Origin: an uncultured Lachnospiraceae bacterium
Lineage (GTDB): Bacteria; Bacillota; Clostridia; Lachnospirales; Lachnospiraceae
Assembly (NCBI GenBank): GCA_934339135.1
Contig: CAKRHP010000028.1
Coordinates: 1-21,978, forward strand
Length of the DNA: 21,978 bases
Direction: 5' to 3'
Shown: piece after piece, positions 14,695 to 21,745 of the stretch
Numbering within the stretch: the stretch's first letter is position 1
Layout of the letters: each line of letters begins with the position of its first letter
Position numbers and translations under genes: made by a program
The notes under the pieces: generated by a model
The model's database searches: none
What the model was told of the DNA's origin: nothing
Seen by the model: the letters and a program-made list of their open reading frames with translations, nothing else

Positions 14695-16179
14695 TTACTC
14701 AATCCGACTCACTGCACCTACAAACAATGGTGCTCCCTGATCGTCTGACAACATCATAATGAAAGGCCGGTTGCACTTCATTTTCATCTTTATGTCCGGA
14801 ATCATCATTGATTCCTTTATTGTAATCTCTGTATAGGATGCCACACTACAGCCATTCTCGTCAACCTTTACCGCCCCTGCCTGTCTTGCCTGGCTTACAT
14901 AGAGATCCGGCTCCGATGTCTCTTTTCCATTCTCCTGCCAGGTGCGCCCAAAATCTGCTTTTTCCGTCTGGAACGCATCCTTAATCCCCATTTCCTGCAG
15001 CATCGGGATCAGATCCATATCAGACTGAAATTGAAGCTTTGGTAAGGACAGCTTGACAAGACCCTGCTTCCACTTTGCGCATTCCGGATCACACAGTTCT
15101 ATAATATCTTTTATATTCTTTGCACTGCTCATCTGATCAAAGGCTGCTCCCTTCCTTGGAAGAACCAGCGTCATCCGTGTATTCTTCATAGGAATAGATA
15201 CTGCTTGAAAGCGTTTATTCTCCATGCATAAACCACTCCAGGAGGTATTCATAAAATCACAAGTCACCTTATCCAGCTTTTCCTCCTCTGTGGTATTTCC
15301 ACAGGTATAATAATTACGTCCATAAAATGTATCCTCTCGGGTGTCCTTTTGGTCAAATACCTGCTCTTCCCATTCATCCTTAAAATTTGCAGCGGACAAA
15401 AGCATCATTGCCATATCCGCCTCTGTTTTAACATTAGAAGAAATCTCCTTTCGAAGCTTCCCTCCTGTCTGATGATCCAGCCACTTCTGTATCTTCTTAT
15501 CAAAAGCCGGATCTCCCATTCTGCCGGAATCGCACTCTGCGTAATAACTGTTCTTCAAAATATCTGTCATACTATCCGAAAAATCATACCGGTCACTAAA
15601 CCAGACCGAATTTCCAAAAGAGCAGACACCGGAAGCCTCTTTGCCATACAGCCACTGTGATGTCTGCCGGATCATCGTCTGCCGTCTGTCCCCCCGTTTC
15701 TTTTGCTCCTCAGAAGAAACGCACATATGATTCTTTACCGCTGTCTCTTCATCCAGACCGCCCAGTCCATCCTGCAGCTGCTGCCTCGTCTCCCCATCAC
15801 TCATCTCCGACAACATTCCCAATGCCATATAAAGATTTACCGGAGAGTACACTACCGCCCCCTGTCTGGGATTCTCGCCCCAGTTGAGCTGTAAAAATTT
15901 CGAAATGGATGTCTCACAATACGCCTGATAGTGCTTTTTAAAATCAGATTCCGTGATTTCATCTTCATCATTTACACTAATGTCCGTCCCACGTTCACTC
16001 CCGGCAGAATCCACGGATGTTGATCTGCCTCCTGCTTCTTCCGGAACCGCAGTCTCCTTCCCCAACACCACACCTCTGCCTTTCAGACCGGTTCCCGATG
16101 CCCTGCCGCATCCTGCCGCCCCGATCACGGAAAGTACCATAAGTAATGCCAAAACCCGCTTTCTCCTCCAATGCTTCAT
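14695..16179 (-). CDS. Serpin-family lipoprotein (serine/cysteine protease inhibitor)
   Basis: The protein has 494 residues from ATG 16179, with a GGGGG ribosome-binding site 8 bases upstream. A lipoprotein signal (RRKRVLALLMVLSVIGAAGC) puts the lipidated Cys at 24, so it is anchored on the outer face of the membrane. A low-complexity spacer to about 85 is followed by a serpin fold of about 400 residues. Recognisable parts are YSPVNLYMALGMLSEMSDGETRQQL (helix A/strand 6B region), AANFKDEWEEQVF, and the C-terminal CNRPFIMMLSDDQGAPLFVGAVSRI. The reactive-loop hinge reads VDENGCSVASYTE rather than the usual NEEGTEAAAAT. The C-terminal strand and length are complete. Serpins trap proteases irreversibly; gut bacterial relatives inhibit host serine proteases. 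It is first in an operon with sigma and anti-sigma genes. Confidence 0.9.
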   Translation of the reverse strand: MKHWRRKRVLALLMVLSVIGAAGCGRASGTGLKGRGVVLGKETAVPEEAGGRSTSVDSAGSERGTDISVNDEDEITESDFKKHYQAYCETSISKFLQLNWGENPRQGAVVYSPVNLYMALGMLSEMSDGETRQQLQDGLGGLDEETAVKNHMCVSSEEQKKRGDRRQTMIRQTSQWLYGKEASGVCSFGNSVWFSDRYDFSDSMTDILKNSYYAECDSGRMGDPAFDKKIQKWLDHQTGGKLRKEISSNVKTEADMAMMLLSAANFKDEWEEQVFDQKDTREDTFYGRNYYTCGNTTEEEKLDKVTCDFMNTSWSGLCMENKRFQAVSIPMKNTRMTLVLPRKGAAFDQMSSAKNIKDIIELCDPECAKWKQGLVKLSLPKLQFQSDMDLIPMLQEMGIKDAFQTEKADFGRTWQENGKETSEPDLYVSQARQAGAVKVDENGCSVASYTEITIKESMMIPDIKMKMKCNRPFIMMLSDDQGAPLFVGAVSRIE

Positions 16180-16210
16180 CTGAAAATCCCCCTTTGTCAT
16201 ATTTTAGAAT

Positions 16211-16256
16211 GATGCGTTTGATAAAACACGGTAATTGTTCCACAAAAAAACGCATC
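16211..16256. promoter_or_regulatory. Inverted repeat upstream of the serpin gene
   Basis: GATGCGTTT (16211-16219) and AAACGCATC (16248-16256) are perfect complements separated by 28 bases and lie 30-80 bases upstream of the serpin start. This could be a leader stem-loop or paired operator half-sites. No convincing sigma-A promoter was found here; a GGAAC element on the minus strand lies inside the loop and may be an ECF-type -35. Confidence 0.4.
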
Positions 16257-16331
16257 TACCTATATAGACACGTTTTTTTCAAAAATGCTGCAATAAATAT
16301 GCAAGATTCCATCCACCGATGTTTACTATCT

Positions 16332-16637
16332 TTACATTCGAAACCATACCTCCTGCGGTATGTTCGCTGCAAGCCAGTCTGCCCCCGCCATACACATGGA
16401 AAATCCTGTCAAAAGAAACAATATAATGATCGCAGCAAAATCATATTTTCCTGCTTTGTCTGATGCCAGACAGGTATAAAATAATATTTCTATCCCCAGA
16501 CCGATCAAAATCAACGGCCATAAATGAAAGATTAATTCATAATTCAAAAAACCTCCAAAGATATGTACCAAAAACAGTACACCGAATACTATCAGGCAAA
16601 CTCCCATGGTGATCGTTCCAATCCTGCGTTCTCTCAT
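16332..16637 (-). CDS. Small membrane protein, LiaI/LiaF transmembrane-region-like
   Basis: The protein has 101 residues with three hydrophobic segments (about 8-28, 34-52 with YELIFHLWPLILIGLGIEIL, and 68-86). The pattern of a Gly-rich first helix followed by WPLILIGLGI is typical of the LiaI/LiaF-like DUF5668 transmembrane region. These proteins occur in envelope-stress systems. The ATG overlaps the stop of the upstream gene (ATGA), with GGGAGAGAGG upstream, so the two are translationally coupled. It is the last gene of the four-gene ECF unit. No terminator was seen after it. Confidence 0.75.
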   Translation of the reverse strand: MRERRIGTITMGVCLIVFGVLFLVHIFGGFLNYELIFHLWPLILIGLGIEILFYTCLASDKAGKYDFAAIIILFLLTGFSMCMAGADWLAANIPQEVWFRM

Positions 16638-17185
16638 TCGTCCTCTCTCCCTTCCAGATATTTATCATCGTCATCCTGCAGATCTGATTTTTTGCCAAGG
16701 ATCATTTTAATACCAAGTCCAATGATCAAAAAGGAGATCAGCATCTGTGGAATATAACGGGTCAGGATCCGGCTCAGCTCATAAGAAAGATAAATGCCGC
16801 ACTGTGCCATAATTGCCACCACATCATTTCCCAGCAGATAAATTCCAAACAAGATCAAAAATACGGCTGCAAATTTTTTGCCCTTACCCACGGATAATTT
16901 GGGCAGCTCCTGTACATTTTCCAACAATACATAATGATCCTCCAATGCCGCAAACTCTTCATCCGGCATGGAATTTTTGTTGATCGCATCAAAAAATGCG
17001 TAAAACCAGACAACGATCGCCAGCAGGCCAAGCACATCCACATACAGCCAGCTTGATAATACCAAAACTCCGATAAAGAGCAGCATCAGACTGACCCCCT
17101 CCTTAAAAAGTCCCAGATACATCTGTCCCGCTCCCGGAATACAGGATAAAATAAATGTCATAAATTTTCCTCTTTTTCGCTTCAT
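16634..17185 (-). CDS. Polytopic membrane protein, TM2-like N-terminus
   Basis: The protein has 183 residues from ATG 17185 (AGGAGG 6 bases upstream; an ATG 10 codons earlier precedes the ribosome-binding site). Residues 8-60 (SCIPGAGQMYLGLFKEGV, then hydrophobic helices and VVWFYAFFDA) match the TM2-domain pattern of two helices linked by G.G..YLG. About 95-160 adds two more helices, and the C-terminus is acidic (DDDDKYLEGREDE). No catalytic motif is visible and the function is unknown. It lies 49 bases after the anti-sigma gene and overlaps the LiaF-like gene, so it is a member of the sigma-linked unit. Confidence 0.75.
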   Translation of the reverse strand: MKRKRGKFMTFILSCIPGAGQMYLGLFKEGVSLMLLFIGVLVLSSWLYVDVLGLLAIVVWFYAFFDAINKNSMPDEEFAALEDHYVLLENVQELPKLSVGKGKKFAAVFLILFGIYLLGNDVVAIMAQCGIYLSYELSRILTRYIPQMLISFLIIGLGIKMILGKKSDLQDDDDKYLEGREDE

Positions 17186-17234
17186 AATGATCCTCCTAAT
17201 TTCCAATATTTTCAAAATTATACGTTAAATAAAT

Positions 17235-17774
17235 TTATTGCTTCTTTTTCTGAAACCAGTTACTGATGTCCCACTTGCTTTCCTGCTGCTTTTTTTCTAC
17301 AAATTTTTCTCTCTGCTCCTTCTGTTTCTGCTTTTCCTTCGCTAACTTCTGTTGATAAGCAAGCTTTCCGGAGTCTTGTTTTGATATGATCTTCTCCGGA
17401 TCGCACTTAGAACCTGATGTATCCAAGCCGGAAATGATATGTGGCTGTGCCGTTATCGGCAGCCCCCGGTCTCCCTGAAAATTCACTGTCACCATAAGCC
17501 CCAGCGCCATACAGACTCCCAGTGCCACTCTGGTACAATACCGGTAATATTCTCTCTGTTTCTGCTTCCGGTCAGGAATCTTTGCTGCTTTCTCCAAAAT
17601 CCCTGCCGTTACTCCCCGAGGCAGCGATATCATTTCCACCTCTGGGAGTCCTGACGCCAGCCTTCCGGCACAGTATTCGCACTGTGCTGCATGCTGCAAT
17701 AATTCCATTTCTTCCTTTGCAGCCAACTGATGCTTATAATATTTTGTGATCTGCTGATCCGTAATATGTGCCAT
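17235..17774 (-). CDS. Zinc-finger anti-sigma factor
   Basis: The 179-residue protein begins MAHITDQQITKYYKHQLAA and carries HAAQCEYCAGRL at about 28-39. This is the H..xCxxC part of the zinc-associated anti-sigma (ZAS) fold. A membrane helix (about 84-100, VALGVCMALGLMVTVNF) is followed by a lysine/glutamine-rich helical extracellular tail of about 80 residues with a strongly charged coiled-coil look (about 140-179). It is 13 bases after the sigma gene, so the two should be made together. The family holds ECF sigma factors at the membrane until a signal releases them. Confidence 0.83.
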   Translation of the reverse strand: MAHITDQQITKYYKHQLAAKEEMELLQHAAQCEYCAGRLASGLPEVEMISLPRGVTAGILEKAAKIPDRKQKQREYYRYCTRVALGVCMALGLMVTVNFQGDRGLPITAQPHIISGLDTSGSKCDPEKIISKQDSGKLAYQQKLAKEKQKQKEQREKFVEKKQQESKWDISNWFQKKKQ

Positions 17775-17787
17775 AATGCGCCTCCTT

Positions 17788-18312
17788 TCATGGTCTGACC
17801 ATCTTTAGTCCCAGTTTTTTCTGAAGCATTTTCTTTGCTCTTAAAACCTGTGTCTGTACTGTCTTTAATTTGATCCCCTTCTGCTCTGCGATCTCCCGCG
17901 CGGTCCTGTCGCAGCAATAAAATTCGTAGGCAATCTGCCCATAGGGAGGTTTCAGGTCGCGGCACGCTCTCGCAAGCTCCTCCTTCACTTCCTCCTCCAG
18001 GAACCGTTCCTCCGGTGATGAAACCGTCCCGGCTCTGCTTTCCAGCACTTCCGACTCCGAAGGCATTTCTTTTCTTCCTTTTTGCTTCAAAAAATCCAGA
18101 CATTTGTTCGTCGCAATCTTTGTCAAAAATGCTTTCTCATTCTGTCCGTCAAAGCGGTCCAGAACTTTGTAATATGTAAGAAATGTTTCCTGTGTCGCAT
18201 CCTGCGCCTCAAAATAATCACCCACCATACGATAGCAGATGGAAAAGATCAGCCTCTCATATTTTTCCAGGGCTCTCTCCAACTGCGCTGTCTGTATGGA
18301 ATTGTCCGTCAA
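17788..18312 (-). CDS. ECF-type RNA polymerase sigma factor (first gene of second unit)
   Basis: The protein has 174 residues starting at TTG 18312. AGGAGGTGATGAGAC precedes it at proper spacing, and the ATG within that element is out of frame, which supports the TTG. Region 2 covers about 12-75 with YERLIFSICYRMVGDYFEAQDATQETFLTYYKVLDRFDGQNEKAFLTKIATNKCLDFLK. Region 4 covers about 110-165 with REIAEQKGIKLKTVQTQVLRAKKML. It heads a unit of sigma factor, anti-sigma, TM2-like and LiaF-like genes, which looks like an envelope-stress response. A sigma-A-type promoter is visible, so expression may not depend only on itself. Confidence 0.92.
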   Translation of the reverse strand: MTDNSIQTAQLERALEKYERLIFSICYRMVGDYFEAQDATQETFLTYYKVLDRFDGQNEKAFLTKIATNKCLDFLKQKGRKEMPSESEVLESRAGTVSSPEERFLEEEVKEELARACRDLKPPYGQIAYEFYCCDRTAREIAEQKGIKLKTVQTQVLRAKKMLQKKLGLKMVRP

Positions 18313-18335
18313 GTCTCATCACCTCCTTTCTCACC

Positions 18336-18369
18336 CCTCTCATTATATACAAACGAGAGGATTTGGCAA
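18336..18369 (-). promoter_or_regulatory. Sigma-gene promoter with inverted repeat around the -10 box
   Basis: On the minus strand TTGCCA (18364-18369) is 16 bases from TATAAT (18342-18347). CCTCTC (18336-18341) and GAGAGG (18355-18360), plus-strand reading, are perfect complements that flank the -10 box with a 13-base centre. A repressor bound there would block the promoter. Confidence 0.72.
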
Positions 18370-18416
18370 AAACCTTCAGATTTTTCAAATTTTTTCAATT
18401 TTTTAAAAAAATATTT

Positions 18417-18445
18417 TTGACATTCCCCGTTTCTTATGTTAGTAT
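18417..18445 (+). promoter_or_regulatory. Promoter of the MATE transporter leader
   Basis: TTGACA (18417-18422) is 17 bases from TAGTAT (18440-18445). Transcription would start near 18452, giving a leader of about 158 bases before the MATE start. Confidence 0.62.
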
Positions 18446-18451
18446 AAAACC

Positions 18452-18609
18452 CGTTCTAAAACTTATGTGGATTTTTCTAAATGTGTAAGCACACATTTAC
18501 TTTTCGCCGCATGGCCATCCGGTCATGTGGCGTTTTTCGTTCATAGAAAAATGCCTGCAACAAAAAAAACAAAACGATGTTTTCATTTCATGGGAAAGGA
18601 TGTTAGATT
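18452..18609 (+). promoter_or_regulatory. MATE leader with candidate terminator/antiterminator switch
   Basis: The leader contains a perfect 8-bp hairpin (18479-18486 with 18491-18498, loop AAGC). An intrinsic-terminator-like hairpin follows: CGCCGCATG (18505-18513) with CATGTGGCG (18524-18532), one G-T pair, then TTTTT at 18533-18537. An earlier copy of ATGTGG (18465-18470) is identical to part of the terminator's 3' arm and could pair with CCGCAT (18507-18512) instead. That would disrupt the terminator. No known riboswitch class was recognised. Confidence 0.5.
18505..18537 (+). terminator. Leader-embedded intrinsic terminator before the MATE gene
   Basis: A 9-bp GC-rich stem with a 10-base loop is followed by five Ts. 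No plus-strand gene lies upstream to be terminated, so its presence in the leader argues for attenuation. Confidence 0.6.
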
Positions 18610-19956
18610 ATGATGAAAGACACAGATCAGACTTATATGAAAACCCAATCGGTGCTCCGGCTGCTTCTGACCATGGCACTGCCGATGGTTATTTCCATGC
18701 TTGTAAACTCTCTGTACAATATTGTGGACAGTTTCTTTGTGGCCAAGATCAGCGAAGATGCCATGACCGCATTATCTCTGGTCTATCCCATGCAGAATCT
18801 GATCAATGCCGTAATGATCGGATTTGGTGTCGGGATCAATGCCGTCATTTCCTATTATCTTGGCGCGCAGAATCAGGAGAAAGCAGACCGTGCCGCAACC
18901 CAGGGTGTCATCCTCAGCACGGTTCACGGAATCCTTTTAATGGCATTCTGCCTGCTGACGATCCATCCGTTTTTGAAAATGTTTACTTCGGATACAGAAA
19001 CGATCAGGCTGGGACTGCGTTATTCCCATATTGTATTTGCATTCTCCGTCATGTTCGCCTGGGAGCTCGTCTTCGAAAAGGTGTTTCAGGCAGTGGGACG
19101 CATGGCCGTTTCCATGGTTTGCATGATGATCGGATGCATTGCCAATATTATTCTGGATCCAATCCTGATATTTGGACTTGGACCTTTTCCACGCATGGAG
19201 ATTGAGGGAGCAGCCCTTGCCACAGGACTTGGTCAGACCATCAGTGCCCTGTCCTACGTCATCATTTATTTCTGCCGTCCTCTGTCTGTCCGTATCCGAC
19301 GTGACTGTGTGCGTCCCGACCGCCGGATCTGCCGCAAACTGTATGCCATCGGCATTCCTGCCTCCCTGAATCTGGCGCTTCCGTCCCTGCTGATCTCTTC
19401 CCTCAATGTCATACTGGCGGCATATTCCCAGACTTATGTTTTTATCCTGGGCGTTTACTATAAATTACAGACATTCCTGTATCTTACCGCCAATGGCGTT
19501 ATTCAGGGAATGCGTCCTTTGCTGAGCTACAATTACGGTGCCGGGGAACATGTGCGTGTACGCAGTATTTTTAAAGATGCACTGATCATTGTTTTTCTGA
19601 TCCTGCTTGGCGGTATGCTTCTCTGCCTGACAGTTCCCGGGCAGCTTATGGGACTTTTTTCGGACAATCCGGACACGATCCGCTCCGGCGCACTGGCTCT
19701 GCGTATTATCAGTGCCGGCTTTATGACCTCCTCCCTTTCCGTCACCGCTTCCGGTGCTTTGGAAGCATTAGGCAAAGGACTCTCCTCACTGATCATCTCC
19801 TTATGCCGCTATGCGGTATTGATCATTCCAATTGCTTTTATTGTCAGCCGCATCCTGGGAGCCGTCGGCGTATGGCATGCCTTTTGGATCGCCGAGGCTC
19901 TTACCGCCGTTCTGGCTGTCCTTATTTTCGGACATACATTAAAGCAGACGGAGTAA
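18610..19956 (+). CDS. MATE-family multidrug/toxin efflux transporter
   Basis: The 448-residue protein has about 12 membrane segments in two related halves. MATE features include SVLRLLLTMALPMVISMLVNSLYNIVDSFFVAKISEDAMTALSLVYPMQNLI at the start and FGVGINAVISYYLGAQNQEKADRAATQG in loop 2-3. The second half repeats this as ALPSLLISSLNVILA and GVIQGMRPLLSYNYGAGEHVRVR. It exports cationic or other small compounds, usually driven by Na+ or H+. The start at 18610 has AAAGG 10 bases upstream; ATG 18613 is also possible. It is transcribed divergently from the ECF sigma unit. No regulator gene is adjacent, but the leader carries a candidate attenuator. Confidence 0.93.
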   Translation: MMKDTDQTYMKTQSVLRLLLTMALPMVISMLVNSLYNIVDSFFVAKISEDAMTALSLVYPMQNLINAVMIGFGVGINAVISYYLGAQNQEKADRAATQGVILSTVHGILLMAFCLLTIHPFLKMFTSDTETIRLGLRYSHIVFAFSVMFAWELVFEKVFQAVGRMAVSMVCMMIGCIANIILDPILIFGLGPFPRMEIEGAALATGLGQTISALSYVIIYFCRPLSVRIRRDCVRPDRRICRKLYAIGIPASLNLALPSLLISSLNVILAAYSQTYVFILGVYYKLQTFLYLTANGVIQGMRPLLSYNYGAGEHVRVRSIFKDALIIVFLILLGGMLLCLTVPGQLMGLFSDNPDTIRSGALALRIISAGFMTSSLSVTASGALEALGKGLSSLIISLCRYAVLIIPIAFIVSRILGAVGVWHAFWIAEALTAVLAVLIFGHTLKQTE

Positions 19957-19968
19957 TGTCCGCCTGCT
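19943..19968. terminator. Possible weak terminator at the MATE stop codon
   Basis: AGCAGACGGA (19943-19952) and TCCGCCTGCT (19959-19968) pair with one A-C mismatch, and the MATE stop codon is in the stem-loop. No T-run follows on the plus strand, and only TTTAA on the minus strand. Confidence 0.3.
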
Positions 19969-19994
19969 CTGGTGTAATGATATTGAAATTTTTA

Positions 19995-20417
19995 TTACTT
20001 ATATTGCAATGTGATCACCGTATCCGACTTATCCGGACATTTCTTTGGAACTTTTATGGTGATCTTATTATTCTTTACGGAATATTTTAATGCTTTTCCA
20101 TTCTGCAGGAGAGAAACCTTCTGCAGCTTTTTGTTTTTCAGCTTCGCTGCCACAAGCTTCTGATTCTTTGGCCATTTTATTACGTGGGCATATACCTTAT
20201 TTTCCTTCCGGGTATAACGTCCCCAGGATGGCTTTTTCTTAAATGGTGTCCCTGAACATCCGTAAATACTTTCCCCATTTTTCTTCATCCATGCGCCGAT
20301 GCCGGACAAAACCTTTTTGGTTCCCGCTGTCACCGCTCCTGTCAGCAGACAGAAAATCAATGCAAAGCTGAGAAAAATTCTTTCTGCTGGAATAAATCTT
20401 TTGAGGTTGTTGTTCAT
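19995..20417 (-). pseudogene. Remnant of a GH29 alpha-L-fucosidase: signal peptide joined to C-terminal part
   Basis: The 140-codon open frame starts at ATG 20417 with GGAGAGAG upstream. Residues 1-32 form a signal peptide (FIPAERIFLSFALIFCLLTGAVTAG). From about residue 36 the protein reads VLSGIGAWMKKNGESIYGCSGTPFKKKPSWGRYTRKENKVYAHVIKWP. That is the conserved segment found at the end of the catalytic barrel in GH29 fucosidases (IG.WlkvNGEsIYgt ... T.k.n.lYahv..wP), followed by the beta-sandwich tail. The roughly 350-residue catalytic barrel is missing and the reading frame is kept, so a single in-frame deletion is the simplest explanation. No catalytic Asp remains. It may still be secreted as a non-catalytic fragment. 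Confidence 0.7.
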
Positions 20418-20469
20418 AATCTCTCTCCTCTCACTTCCTCTTTTCCAAGAAATATCAAAATTATAAAAA

Positions 20470-21444
20470 TTAATTGTCAGCTTTTTCCGACTCCATTTTT
20501 AGTGCAAATACCTCACAGGATAATCCCGCCTCCTCTGCTGCATCTGTAATATTGAGAAGACCCTTCCGAACCAACTGTACCAGCATGTCCATTCTGCCCT
20601 GCTTTCGTCCAACCTCCTCGCCCTTCCGTTCTCTCGTCTTCATCATATCCTCTACTGCCTGACACACATTGACCACCTCCGTTTTTTCATTAATTGCAAA
20701 ATCTGTATGTGTTATTGTCTCTATCACACGGGCCGCTCCTGCTTCCAATACCTTTAAGCGTTCATCCTCTGCAAGCAGTCTTGTCAGCTCGTTTTCGTCT
20801 TTGGAATATTTAATATAGTTTAACACTTCCCGCAGGCTTGATGCAAATTTTTTGAAGTCTTCCTGCAAAATTCTACTTGGGTCTAACAGATGCACCCGAT
20901 AATCCTGTGCATATCTCCGTATCACATCATCCTGCACAGAAAACATTTCGTGCAAAGACGTTGGTCCATCCCATGGGTCTGCTCCAAAGTGTATCACCAG
21001 AGTGATTACCGGCTGCAGTCTGTCTTCTCTGAAAAATCCTGATAAAAATTCTGCACTGCTTATTTTACCAACATCCTTGTTCCTTCGATGACCCGCAGAT
21101 ATTTCTGATACCTGCCTCGCATACTGCATCGCATCATAAACCATATTCTTTACAGGCATAGCATAGTGAATATCAGTCTGATTCTCCAATCCAAGTAATA
21201 TATAAGATGCTTTCTCTCCACTCATAACCGTTATATATTTCAACACGTCCCGAAACTTTTGTACACCTGTTGCATTCTTTGACATGTTTTCCCCAAAAGC
21301 ATACATAATCTCTGCTGTGTCTAATTCCTTTAGTTCCGACGGTTTAATCACCTGTCTGCCATTGTACAATAAATAATTAAATGCATCCGCAAATACATCC
21401 GGTTTTCTCATATATTCCTTCGTAACAACATCTGCTAATCCCAT
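20470..21444 (-). CDS. Rpn-family / PD-(D/E)XK nuclease-like protein
   Basis: The 324-residue protein starts at ATG 21444 with GGAGGAGA upstream. The first half carries features of the Rpn/transposase_31-like PD-(D/E)XK group: KPDVFADAFNYLLYNG near the N-terminus, YILLGLENQTDIHYAMPVKNMVYDAMQYARQV at about 80-113 (conserved Glu and Gln around the predicted active site), and PVITLVIHFGADPWDGPTSLHEMF at about 145-170. The C-terminus has KGEEVGRKQGRMDMLVQLVRKGLLNITDAAEEAGLS, the E.GR..G......L...G.i....AA...G end typical of these proteins. Members are linked to DNA breakage and horizontal transfer. Its substrate is unknown. It lies between a long hairpin and the CRISPR array. Confidence 0.78.
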   Translation of the reverse strand: MGLADVVTKEYMRKPDVFADAFNYLLYNGRQVIKPSELKELDTAEIMYAFGENMSKNATGVQKFRDVLKYITVMSGEKASYILLGLENQTDIHYAMPVKNMVYDAMQYARQVSEISAGHRRNKDVGKISSAEFLSGFFREDRLQPVITLVIHFGADPWDGPTSLHEMFSVQDDVIRRYAQDYRVHLLDPSRILQEDFKKFASSLREVLNYIKYSKDENELTRLLAEDERLKVLEAGAARVIETITHTDFAINEKTEVVNVCQAVEDMMKTRERKGEEVGRKQGRMDMLVQLVRKGLLNITDAAEEAGLSCEVFALKMESEKADN

Positions 21445-21521
21445 TCTGATCTCCTCCTATTATACTACAATTTTTGTTAGTATATCAGGGGAATAACCAC
21501 TTAGCAATAGAAATAAAACAA

Positions 21522-21573
21522 ATGCCGTTTTGTACACGGCAGATCAGAAAAATTGCATTGTACAAAACGGCAT
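21522..21573. repeat. Perfect 15-bp inverted repeat between the nuclease gene and the CRISPR array
   Basis: ATGCCGTTTTGTACA (21522-21536) and TGTACAAAACGGCAT (21559-21573) are exact complements with a 22-base loop. Reading leftward from the CRISPR array (minus strand), the hairpin is followed by TTGTTTTATTT, so it could end the array transcript. It might also be a terminal-repeat relic of a mobile element. The 21574-21745 stretch is A/T-rich and holds no gene. Confidence 0.75.
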
Positions 21574-21745
21574 CAAACAAAAAATAATTGTTCTCATATT
21601 ACTTCACCAAACAGCTAATTATTTTATTGTCTATTTTTTAATAACACTTCAATAATAACTATTGTTTATGATCTTAAATCATCTAATTTTATTTTTCCCT
21701 AATTAAAAAAACATCACCATAGACAAACTCCAAGTTTGGAATAGG

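Noticed and set aside
18525..19205. 226-codon plus-strand frame overlapping the MATE gene
   Set aside because: It runs in another frame of the MATE gene and starts within the terminator hairpin; its Cys/His-rich composition is typical of a shifted frame.
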